A stretch of DNA of 9,535 nt from Chitinophagales bacterium. GTDB taxonomy: Bacteria; Bacteroidota; Bacteroidia; Chitinophagales; JADIYW01. A program made the position numbers and the translations under genes. The notes beneath the pieces are model-generated. The model was not told where the DNA came from, ran no database searches, and saw only the letters and a program-made list of their open reading frames with translations. Position 1 is the first letter of the stretch; each line of letters opens with the position of its first letter. Below, piece after piece: positions 1 through 5,908 of the stretch. Where the stretch lies: NCBI GenBank assembly GCA_020848315.1, contig JADLAH010000182.1:1-9535 (forward strand). Direction: 5' to 3'.

Positions 1-2
1 AC

Positions 3-155
3 TGGATGCAGAAAGGCGTTTATGTGTTTGAATATGCAATGAGAGCCACTATTGCCGGCAATTTTTCCAATGGCATCACGCAGATAGAAAGTATGTACGC
101 ACCGGAATTCAAATCGCATTCCAAAGGTGAACGCGTGACGATTTTGAAGAAATAG
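3..155 (+). CDS. alpha-2-macroglobulin-like protein, C-terminal end (partial)
   Basis: Reading from base 3 gives 50 residues and a TAG stop at 153-155; the rest lies before the window. The visible part begins WMQKGVYVFEYAMRA and contains GNFSNG and MYAPEFKSHSKG, ending in a short basic tail (ILKK). This is the layout of the receptor-binding-like C-terminal domain of bacterial alpha-2-macroglobulins: a beta strand with an FEY core, a 'G-F-S-x-G' turn, then 'MYAPEF.SHS.G..V.V'. Such proteins are large periplasmic or surface proteins thought to trap proteases. The thioester region, the bait region and the N-terminal lipoprotein signal cannot be seen, so I cannot say whether this one is active. 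The gene is followed 20 bases later by a strong terminator, so it is the last gene of its transcript. The family call rests on recall of these C-terminal motifs only. Confidence 0.75.
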   Translation, partial: WMQKGVYVFEYAMRATIAGNFSNGITQIESMYAPEFKSHSKGERVTILKK

Positions 156-297
156 TCAGTATAAAATACTGCATTACCATCAGGGAATTTTGTTCCCTGA
201 TGGTGTATGATTTTTCCCGATAAATTCAGTAAAAAAAGCAGAATGGCTGTCTGATATCCTCAAATACGACTAAGATAAGATACCCATTAGTCAGTAT
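153..297 (+). repeat. 10-bp direct repeat TAGTCAGTAT, two copies
   Basis: TAGTCAGTAT occurs at 153-162, starting with the upstream stop codon, and again at 288-297, upstream of the beta-barrel gene. The second copy overlaps the right arm of a small inverted repeat, GACTAA (268-273) and TTAGTC (287-292). GACTAA recurs at 332-337, overlapping the proposed -7 element. These could be binding sites for a regulator of the beta-barrel gene, or chance in AT-rich DNA. Confidence 0.3.
176..215 (+). terminator. intrinsic terminator after the alpha-2-macroglobulin-like gene
   Basis: A perfect 12-bp stem (ACCATCAGGGAA at 176-187 pairing with TTCCCTGATGGT at 193-204) closes a 5-base loop, TTTTG. It is followed by GTATGA and a run of five T at 211-215. 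The T run starts six bases after the stem rather than directly on it. It lies 20 bases past the upstream stop codon. Confidence 0.8.
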
Positions 298-304
298 TTT
301 GATA

Positions 305-342
305 TAACTTTATACATCAGAAATAATTTAGGACTAAATTTG
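305..342 (+). promoter_or_regulatory. putative promoter region of the beta-barrel protein gene
   Basis: TAAATTTG at 335-342 fits the Bacteroidota -7 consensus TAnnTTTG exactly and lies 26 bases before the ATG. A TTTA at 309-312, 22 bases upstream, is a weak -33 candidate. A second -7-like string, TAACTTTATAC, lies at 305-315 and is identical to one in front of the OsmC-like gene. Tandem promoters are possible. The A-rich leader has no Shine-Dalgarno sequence. Confidence 0.45.
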
Positions 343-368
343 TCCGTTAAACAACAAAATACAATATC

Positions 369-1100
369 ATGAAAAAGTTATTCTTATTGATGATGGCAGC
401 GGTATCCCTTGCTCCTGCTGCTTTCGCAAAGTATGAAACAGATAATGAAGACGGTGGATTCGGAATAAAAGGTGGCGTCGGATTGTCCACCATTTATTTT
501 AAAGATCAGGACGATAATTTTAAGGATTTAAAAACTAAAATCAATGTGGCTGGCTTTCTGGATTTATCTTATGAAATCAGATTGCATAAGGTGTTTGCAT
601 TGGAACCGGGTGTCGTTGTTGCCGTAAAAGGTGCTAAGCGAGAGTTGGTAGTTCCTATCAGTGAGGATAAAATAAAGTTTACTACCAATCTTCAGACAGT
701 GGATATTCCATTGCATCTTAAATTTTACATAGGTGACCATTTCAATATTTATACAGGTCCTTATGTATCATTTATTACCAGCGCATTCGGAAGATATGTG
801 AGAAGAGATAAAGATGGCAAAAAGCTGGAAGATGAAACGGGCGTAAATATTATGAAAGATAAATACAAAGATGTAGATGGCAATCGTCCGTATAAGAGAG
901 TAGATGCAGGTATTAATCTTGGTTTAGAGTTTGTGACAAAGAAAGGATTCATTGTCGGTGGGCGTGTAAATCAGGGTTTTATAGATCTTACCAATGATGA
1001 TTACAAAGGATATATTGGTTCTGATGCATTTATTTTCCCAGGTGATGGTAAATGGGCCGGAAATACAGCCTTTCAGGTTTATATCGGAGGAAGATTCTAA
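369..1100 (+). CDS. PorT-like outer-membrane beta-barrel protein
   Basis: The 243-residue product starts with a typical signal peptide, residues 1-20 (basic MKK, hydrophobic LFLLMMAAVSL, then a likely cut after AFA). The mature part has alternating beta-strand patterns with glycines, for example GFGIKGGVGLSTIYF, then charged loops rich in D and K (residues about 145-165). It ends in VYIGGRF, with the aromatic C-terminal residue usual for outer-membrane barrels. This resembles the 'outer membrane protein beta-barrel' (PorT-type) family of Bacteroidota, small 8-10-strand barrels mostly of unknown function. Its DNA is much more AT-rich than the neighbours (bases 481-540 have 15 G/C of 60, against 34 of 60 in 1801-1860), which may reflect transfer or lysine/asparagine-rich loops. 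The gene stands alone between two terminators. The barrel call is fairly sure; the function is unknown. Confidence 0.8.
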   Translation: MKKLFLLMMAAVSLAPAAFAKYETDNEDGGFGIKGGVGLSTIYFKDQDDNFKDLKTKINVAGFLDLSYEIRLHKVFALEPGVVVAVKGAKRELVVPISEDKIKFTTNLQTVDIPLHLKFYIGDHFNIYTGPYVSFITSAFGRYVRRDKDGKKLEDETGVNIMKDKYKDVDGNRPYKRVDAGINLGLEFVTKKGFIVGGRVNQGFIDLTNDDYKGYIGSDAFIFPGDGKWAGNTAFQVYIGGRF

Positions 1101-1125
1101 TAGCATTTGAGCATTTATAAGGCAT

Positions 1126-1161
1126 GCCGAGGCCGCCCTGAAAGGGCGGCCTCGGCCTTTT
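1126..1161 (+). terminator. intrinsic terminator after the beta-barrel gene
   Basis: A very strong GC-rich stem of 13-14 bp (GCCGAGGCCGCCCT at 1126-1139 with AGGGCGGCCTCGGC at 1143-1156) closes a GAA loop, or TGAAA if the last A-T pair is open. CTTTT follows at 1157-1161. It starts 26 bases after the stop codon. The T tract is short, but the stem stability is high. Confidence 0.85.
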
Positions 1162-1208
1162 AACACTAAAAAAATACCATTTCAGCGCAACTAATCCTCA
1201 ATAACTGA

Positions 1209-1219
1209 TAACTTTATAC
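1209..1219 (+). promoter_or_regulatory. putative -7 element of the OsmC-like gene
   Basis: TAACTTTATAC fits TAnnTTTA plus TAC and is identical to the string at 305-315; with the preceding A the match is 12 bases. It ends only four bases before the ATG at 1224, so transcription would begin at or very near the start codon. No clear -33 element (TTG) is seen about 19 bases upstream, so this is a weak call. Confidence 0.35.
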
Positions 1220-1223
1220 TCCT

Positions 1224-1643
1224 ATGAAAGTAGATATAGAACGCGTAAACGACAAAGTTCACCTCGTGGCTACCAATGAACAGGGCGTCACCGTACACAT
1301 GGATGGCTCTCCTGAAATCGGCGGCGAAGACCTGGGTGCCCGCCCGATGCAGCTCATCCTCATGGGCCTCGGTGGCTGTACCAGTATGGACATGCTGTCG
1401 ATGCTGGCTAAAATGCGCGAACAGGTCAAAGGTTACAAGGTGACCGTGCGTGCAGAACGCGCTACCGAACATCCGATGGTCTTTACTAAAATCCATATTC
1501 ACTATATTTTAGAAGGCGACCTGAAAAAAGAAAACGTGGAAAAAGTAATCAAACTGTCCATGGATAAATATTGCAGCGTCACACACATGCTGAACAGCAC
1601 CGCCACCATCACCCACAGTTATGAAATAATAAATGAGCAATAA
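1224..1643 (+). CDS. OsmC/Ohr family protein, YhfA-like
   Basis: The 139-residue product is a full-length OsmC-fold protein. The two reactive cysteines of the family are present: C52 in GLGGCTSMDML and C117 in KYCSVTHML. The linking pattern (ARPMQLILMGLGGC, then RAERATEHPMVFTKIHIHY, then ITHSYEI at the end) closely follows Escherichia coli YhfA as I recall it, rather than classical OsmC or Ohr. OsmC/Ohr proteins are cytoplasmic thiol-dependent peroxidases acting on organic hydroperoxides; the physiological substrate of the YhfA branch is not established. There is no signal peptide. The gene begins 62 bases after a terminator and is followed 58 bases later by metZ, so the two could share a transcript. 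A role linked to reactive sulfur or thiol stress would fit, but that is inference from the neighbour only. Confidence 0.88.
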   Translation: MKVDIERVNDKVHLVATNEQGVTVHMDGSPEIGGEDLGARPMQLILMGLGGCTSMDMLSMLAKMREQVKGYKVTVRAERATEHPMVFTKIHIHYILEGDLKKENVEKVIKLSMDKYCSVTHMLNSTATITHSYEIINEQ

Positions 1644-1701
1644 TCACCACAGCAATTGAAAATGTCCTGATTCCTGTCTCCTGATGCTATAAATCTCCCA
1701 C

Positions 1702-2880
1702 ATGAAAAAATATAACCACTTCGGCACGACCGCCATCCGCACACAGCATGAACGCGCTTTCCGCGAGCACAGCGTTCCGTTGTATCTCACTTCTTCCTTC
1801 ACCTTTGATGATGCGGAGCAGGCGCGCGCCCTCTTCGCGGATGAATACGTGGACAATATCTATTCCCGTTTCTCCAATCCGAATGTCAATGAATTTGTTG
1901 AGAAAATGGCATTGCTCGAAGGAACGGAAGATGGCTTCGGCACCGCCACCGGTATGGCTGCGGTCTTCGCCTCCATGATGGCCTTCCTGAAGCAGGGTGA
2001 TCATATCCTCGCATCTTCCGCGCTGTTTGCCTCTTCCACCAGAATCATCAAAGAGTTTCTGCCGAAATGGGGCATCGAATATTCTTTCTTCGATATTGCC
2101 AAACCCGAAACATGGGAAGCCATGATTCAGCCTAATACCAAAATGCTGTTTGCTGAAACACCTTCCAATCCGGGACTCGTGCTGATAGACCTCGAATTTT
2201 TGTGCAAACTGGGCAAGAAACATAACCTGCTCGTGAACATAGACAATTGCTTCGCTACGCCTTACCTGCAGAATCCTGCAGCATATGGTGCTGATATCGT
2301 GACGCATTCCGCCACCAAGTTCATCGACGGACAGGGCCGTGTTTGCGGAGGCATCGTACTTGGCAGCAAGGAACTGATTAAGGAAGTTCGCGCATTTTGC
2401 CGTCAGACAGGTCCTTCCATGTCGCCGTTCAACGCGTGGGTGTTGTCCAAGAGCCTGGAGACACTGCATGTGCGCATGGACAGACACTGCGAAAATGCAC
2501 TCGCACTCGCACAGTGGCTGGAGCAGCACGAAGAAATTGAAGATGTGAAATATCCTTTCCTGCCATCTCATCCGCAATACGAACTTGCGAAAAAACAGAT
2601 GAAACAGGGCGGAGGCGTGGTTACCTTTATTGTGAAAGGCGGCATCGACCGCGGCCGCAGATTCCTCGATAGTCTCGAGATGTTTTCCCATACCGCCAAT
2701 CTCGGCGACTGCCGCACGATTGCCACACATCCTGCTTCCACGACACACAGCAAGATAGAAGAGAGTGTCCGTGAAGCGGCAGGTATCTACGGAGGAACGG
2801 TGCGTGTTTCCGTCGGTCTCGAACACATTGACGATATCAAGGCGGATATAGAGCAGGCGCTGCAAAAAAGCAAAGCATGA
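1702..2880 (+). CDS. metZ: O-succinylhomoserine sulfhydrylase (PLP-dependent)
   Basis: The 392-residue product is a complete Cys/Met-metabolism PLP enzyme, a usual length for the family. Visible sites are YSRFSNPN (Y54, R56, cofactor phosphate contacts from the partner subunit), ETPSNP at 152-157, D181 in NIDNCF (pairs with the PLP ring nitrogen), the Schiff-base K206 in HSATKFIDGQGR, and R368 in GTVRVSVGLEH (substrate carboxylate). F109 in SALFASS stands where cystathionine lyases and methionine gamma-lyases carry a catalytic Tyr; MetZ of Pseudomonas has Phe there. That, with HSATKFIDGQGR and TGPSMSPFNAW, favours MetZ: O-succinylhomoserine plus sulfide gives homocysteine and succinate, for methionine synthesis in the cytoplasm. 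O-acetylhomoserine use cannot be excluded. A membrane-protein gene starts 4 bases after the TGA, indicating translational coupling. No S-box or other methionine riboswitch is seen upstream. Confidence 0.87.
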   Translation: MKKYNHFGTTAIRTQHERAFREHSVPLYLTSSFTFDDAEQARALFADEYVDNIYSRFSNPNVNEFVEKMALLEGTEDGFGTATGMAAVFASMMAFLKQGDHILASSALFASSTRIIKEFLPKWGIEYSFFDIAKPETWEAMIQPNTKMLFAETPSNPGLVLIDLEFLCKLGKKHNLLVNIDNCFATPYLQNPAAYGADIVTHSATKFIDGQGRVCGGIVLGSKELIKEVRAFCRQTGPSMSPFNAWVLSKSLETLHVRMDRHCENALALAQWLEQHEEIEDVKYPFLPSHPQYELAKKQMKQGGGVVTFIVKGGIDRGRRFLDSLEMFSHTANLGDCRTIATHPASTTHSKIEESVREAAGIYGGTVRVSVGLEHIDDIKADIEQALQKSKA

Positions 2881-2884
2881 TGCC

Positions 2885-4276
2885 ATGAAAAGTCGGCTGC
2901 TACAGGTAATATTGGGATTGTTGCTGATAGCAGACATCGTGTACTCATTCCGACAGCATGAACACAAACCGCTGGACGGCGATCTGGCCGTAATTACGGC
3001 ACCTTCCGCGCATTATACGACCGTGCTCACTGAACCATTTGCGGCGAAAGCGGTGTTGCATCAGCAAAGTTATGCAGCCACCAATCGTCCATTTTGTCAT
3101 CAGGCCATGGTGTTTTACTATAAAGATGTGTACCGCAAACTGGCACCGTATGCAAGCGATAAAATAAAATTTCTGTATAAGTTTTCCGGTTTCTTTCACC
3201 TGATAATACAGTTGCTCATTGCCTGCGCAATGTTGCTGTGGGTGTTTCACAAAAAGCAAGTTTACCGCACACACGGACTCGCTGTCGCGGTGCTTTTGTC
3301 CGTACTGTTTCAGACGCACGGATATGCCGGTTCCATTGGTATCATCGATCAGTCGGTCACCTATACTTTCTTTTATGCCATGCCGATGGCCGGCTGGATG
3401 CTGTTGATGCTGCCCATGTTGTACGATAATCGAATCGGGAAATGGTCGGTGTTTCTACAAGTGCTGATTGCTGTTGTTTGGTGGATGGCCGCTTTTGTGC
3501 TCGTAATGTCAGGACCGCTGATAGCGCCTCTCGGTCTGCTGGCTGGCGGAACATGGATGGTATTGTATCTATTCAGAAAGATGGAAGAATTTCATTTGCC
3601 AAGATCCGTCTTTGCCATCTTCGCTATCACCGGGCTGTTTGCATGCAGCGCTTATTCGATGTATGCAGGCAGTTTCAATGCTGAGAACGGAACATCGGTG
3701 TCGCTGCTTTTCAGATATGAAAAATGGCTGAGCGGTATGATGCAGTATTTTGTCAAAGACCTTTCATTTCTTTTAATAGCAATTATTTTGTTGGTGAATC
3801 TCAGATTTTTTAAAAATGCCAACAGAAAAATCCCGGCTTATGTGTGGCTGATTTTGCTGTTGTGCGCAGTCTATCTTGTTTTGCTGCCGTTAGGTGGTTA
3901 TCGTCCGTATCGCCCGCTGGTGATTCGCAGTGATGTGTTTCTGCCGGTTACATTGATTCTTTTTTATCTGCTTTTGAGAAGTACCTTGTCGGTGTTGTCA
4001 GCAAAGCAATACGATTGGAAATATGTGGCAATGCTGCTGGTATTTGCGGCGATTTTCACCTATTCAGACAAACCACAGCTGACCGACAATCGTTGTCAGA
4101 TACAGCAAATCCGGCGTTTGCAGACAGCTGAACAGGCAGAGGCCGTATTGCCGAAGGATTGTCCGCTGCTGACCTGGGATACTTCACAGGATGGATACGG
4201 ATTACCGGAAGCGGCGCAGATGCTGTATTACTGGGGAATTACGGATCGCGTAAAGCCTTATCGCTATGCGGAATAA
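2885..4276 (+). CDS. polytopic membrane protein of unknown function, possibly GT-C-like
   Basis: The product has 463 residues and about 11 hydrophobic segments (near 5-21, 104-121, 131-148, 159-178, 188-209, 212-230, 242-260, 294-309, 319-336, 351-370, 380-393). A large hydrophilic loop (about 22-100) follows the first helix and carries DGD at 31-33, RPFCHQAMVFYYKDVY and other conserved-looking aromatic and charged residues. A late loop holds GGYRPYRPLVIRSD (about 337-350), and the last 70 residues look soluble. One helix, then a long loop with acidic residues, then many helices is the plan of GT-C glycosyltransferases that use polyprenyl-phosphate sugars. I recall similar unnamed proteins in other Bacteroidota with the GYRPYRP motif. 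The ATG is 4 bases after metZ. No function is proven; a transporter or other membrane enzyme is possible. Confidence 0.7.
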   Translation: MKSRLLQVILGLLLIADIVYSFRQHEHKPLDGDLAVITAPSAHYTTVLTEPFAAKAVLHQQSYAATNRPFCHQAMVFYYKDVYRKLAPYASDKIKFLYKFSGFFHLIIQLLIACAMLLWVFHKKQVYRTHGLAVAVLLSVLFQTHGYAGSIGIIDQSVTYTFFYAMPMAGWMLLMLPMLYDNRIGKWSVFLQVLIAVVWWMAAFVLVMSGPLIAPLGLLAGGTWMVLYLFRKMEEFHLPRSVFAIFAITGLFACSAYSMYAGSFNAENGTSVSLLFRYEKWLSGMMQYFVKDLSFLLIAIILLVNLRFFKNANRKIPAYVWLILLLCAVYLVLLPLGGYRPYRPLVIRSDVFLPVTLILFYLLLRSTLSVLSAKQYDWKYVAMLLVFAAIFTYSDKPQLTDNRCQIQQIRRLQTAEQAEAVLPKDCPLLTWDTSQDGYGLPEAAQMLYYWGITDRVKPYRYAE

Positions 4277-4305
4277 TATCCCGTTGAAATCCCTATATTT
4301 ATCAT

Positions 4306-5649
4306 GTGTTTGCCATCCGAAAAGAAAAGACAGCCATCTTTATATTCTGGCTGATATATGCCGCGCTTTCCTTTTATTTCTGGAAAGAACGCAACACCTA
4401 TGCCGACAACAGCTATTACCTGTTCAATATGTTGCAAAAGGAAAATTTCTCTTTTGAACACCTCAGATTTATCGCGGCGGCATGGCAGTGGCCGACAGTG
4501 CTGGCGGTGAAGCTGCAACTGCCATTGAAAGCCGTGATGCTCAGTGCCGTGGCAGGCGTATATCTCTGGCACTTGTTGTTATTTATAGCCATCAGGGTTT
4601 TGTCAACCGAAAAATGGCTGAGTTATATTTTTTTGTTGTTTCTCATTGCCACCATTCACGATGCGTTTTATTACATGCAAACAGAATTGCTGAATGGTTG
4701 CGGACTGGTGCTGTTGCTGGTGGCTGTGGTGCGTAATGTAACGATTTCCCGACCCTTACAATATGGGAGTATTGCATTGATTCTGTGCTTGCTGATATGT
4801 ACGCATTTGTTCGCACTCTTGATAGTGTTAATGGCAATGGGCATATATTTCTTGCTGCAACCCGACAAGCAACGATTTATCTATGTGTTGATGACCATCA
4901 TTGCACTCGCACTTAAGATGTGGGTGGTTAAAGACGGTTATGATAATAATTCCATGCAGGTGTTTGATTACAGGGTAATCACGCTCCGCAACCTGCATTC
5001 CTCATTTTATGCAAAAGCCTTTCAGCATTATTGCAGACTTTATTGGCCGGCTATCGCGTTTATGTGGATCGTATGGTGGATACACCCGAAGAAATGGTGG
5101 GTGACAGTTGCGGTGGTGGCTGGTGTCGCCGGGCTCTACATATTGCTGGTGGTCTATCTGCGCAATGGTTCCTTTCCGACATACATTGATTTATATACCG
5201 TCACCTTTTTCACTTTCTGCTGGGCGGTGGTGGGATTGCTGGTAACTTCAGACGTGATGAACAGGCATCGTTTTATGCCTTTATTGCTGGTAATGATATT
5301 GCTGCAGTCTTTTGTCCGCCTATTTTCAGAGGACAGCTACACAAAAAGGGTCGGGTGGCTTGACAATAGCATGCAGCAGCCGTTTTCAAAAATGTATTTA
5401 CCGCTGGAAAGTGCGCCTGCGGGCTTTCAGATGGACAGCTGGTCGGTGCCTTATGAAACCTTGCTGTTGAGTTCGCTAAAGGGCGAATCAAAGACTATTT
5501 TGCTGACAGAACCGAAATATCCGGTAGCGGATTTTTTGCAGGACAGCACTCTTTTTCTGGGGGCAGGCTGGCGATTCGGAGATACTACCACCTTGCATCC
5601 TGCCTATTTCAGGCTTGCACCGTTCAGATATCAGCCACTTCAGCCCTGA
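4306..5649 (+). CDS. second polytopic membrane protein of unknown function, GTG start
   Basis: The product has 447 residues with about 10 hydrophobic segments (near 9-26, 76-98, 103-119, 131-144, 154-184, 190-207, 245-259, 264-284, 298-314, 323-339) and a soluble C-terminal tail of about 105 residues. After the first helix comes a loop (27-75) with D34 in TYADNSYYLF and the cluster EHLRFIAAAWQWP. The plan matches the preceding gene, although the sequences are not obviously alike. A GT-C-type fold is a possibility, not a finding. An in-frame stop at 4285-4287 leaves only GTG at 4306 or ATT at 4297 as start; GTG is preferred, 29 bases after the preceding stop. No frameshift joins it to the preceding gene. 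It is probably co-transcribed with metZ and the first membrane gene. Confidence 0.68.
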   Translation: MFAIRKEKTAIFIFWLIYAALSFYFWKERNTYADNSYYLFNMLQKENFSFEHLRFIAAAWQWPTVLAVKLQLPLKAVMLSAVAGVYLWHLLLFIAIRVLSTEKWLSYIFLLFLIATIHDAFYYMQTELLNGCGLVLLLVAVVRNVTISRPLQYGSIALILCLLICTHLFALLIVLMAMGIYFLLQPDKQRFIYVLMTIIALALKMWVVKDGYDNNSMQVFDYRVITLRNLHSSFYAKAFQHYCRLYWPAIAFMWIVWWIHPKKWWVTVAVVAGVAGLYILLVVYLRNGSFPTYIDLYTVTFFTFCWAVVGLLVTSDVMNRHRFMPLLLVMILLQSFVRLFSEDSYTKRVGWLDNSMQQPFSKMYLPLESAPAGFQMDSWSVPYETLLLSSLKGESKTILLTEPKYPVADFLQDSTLFLGAGWRFGDTTTLHPAYFRLAPFRYQPLQP

Positions 5650-5667
5650 ATATTTCAGGTACTTTTA
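5645..5667 (+). terminator. weak possible terminator at the end of the metZ-membrane gene cluster
   Basis: CCTGAA (5645-5650) pairs with TTCAGG (5654-5659) around a TAT loop, followed by TACTTTTA. The hairpin overlaps the TGA stop at 5647-5649 and is only six base pairs, so termination would be inefficient. The T-rich tail also forms part of TACTTTTATAC (5660-5670), which resembles the -7 promoter strings seen elsewhere in this window. Confidence 0.25.
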
Positions 5668-5688
5668 TACAATATTTTCAGCGGAACC

Positions 5689-5718
5689 TTGTTTTTTATC
5701 GGAAAGTTATTATCTTTG
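5689..5718 (+). promoter_or_regulatory. promoter of the tRNA-Phe gene
   Basis: This is the clearest promoter in the window. TTG at 5689-5691 (-33 element) is followed by a 19-base spacer and TATCTTTG at 5711-5718, an exact fit to the Bacteroidota housekeeping -7 consensus TAnnTTTG. Transcription would start near 5724, giving a leader of roughly 55 bases before the mature tRNA. That leader can form a small hairpin (CCGGA at 5749-5753 with TCCGG at 5761-5765). Confidence 0.7.
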
Positions 5719-5778
5719 CGTTCCATTTGGAGCAATTGGCAACAATCTCCGGATGTTTGTTCCGGCAACGGCGCAAAA

Positions 5779-5851
5779 GGTGCGGTAGCTCAGTCGGTAG
5801 AGCAAAGGATTGAAAATCCTTGTGTCGGCGGTTCGATCCCGCCCCACACCA
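5779..5851 (+). tRNA. tRNA-Phe (anticodon GAA)
   Basis: The 73-base tRNA folds into a full cloverleaf. The acceptor strand GGTGCGG (5779-5785) faces CCACACC (5844-5850). The D arm is GCTC/GAGC with GG in the loop, the anticodon stem is AAGGA/TCCTT (5805-5809 and 5817-5821) around TTGAAAA with GAA at 5812-5814, and the T arm is GGCGG/CCGCC around TTCGATC. The discriminator base is A5851, as expected for tRNA-Phe. CCA is not encoded (CAA follows), so it must be added after transcription. The fifth acceptor pair is C5783 opposite A5846, a mismatch. The gene has its own promoter and terminator. Confidence 0.95.
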
Positions 5852-5852
5852 C

Positions 5853-5890
5853 AAAGCCTCAACATTTGTTGAGGCTTTTTTTATTTTTTT
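5853..5890 (+). terminator. intrinsic terminator after tRNA-Phe
   Basis: AAAGCCTCAAC (5853-5863) pairs perfectly with GTTGAGGCTTT (5868-5878) around an ATTT loop and runs straight into a long T tract (5876-5882, then more T after one A). It begins one base after the tRNA, so the transcript carries tRNA-Phe alone. Confidence 0.9.
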
Positions 5891-5896
5891 CTTCCC

Positions 5897-5907
5897 TATC
5901 TTTATAC
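5897..5907 (+). promoter_or_regulatory. putative -7 element of the nitrilase-like gene
   Basis: TATCTTTATAC fits the TAnnTTTA-TAC pattern seen before other genes here. It ends one base before the ATG at 5909, so a start five to seven bases downstream of TATCTTTA would fall on the start codon and the mRNA would be leaderless. A -33 element cannot be recognised because the upstream DNA is the terminator T tract. Confidence 0.4.
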
Positions 5908-5908
5908 A

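Noticed and set aside
1644..1701. Possible methionine or SAM riboswitch before metZ
   Set aside because: The gap is only 58 bases, with no conserved riboswitch core or terminator hairpin.
1687..2967. 426-codon open frame on the minus strand, covering all of metZ
   Set aside because: It is a shadow of metZ. The translation is rich in Cys, His and Arg, shows no family motif, and lies opposite a gene whose catalytic residues are all intact.
4266..4457. 63-codon open frame from an ATG between the two membrane-protein genes
   Set aside because: It overlaps the real membrane-protein frame, which begins at GTG 4306 and continues for 447 codons with clear helices. It is not evidence of a frameshift, because the preceding gene ends naturally.
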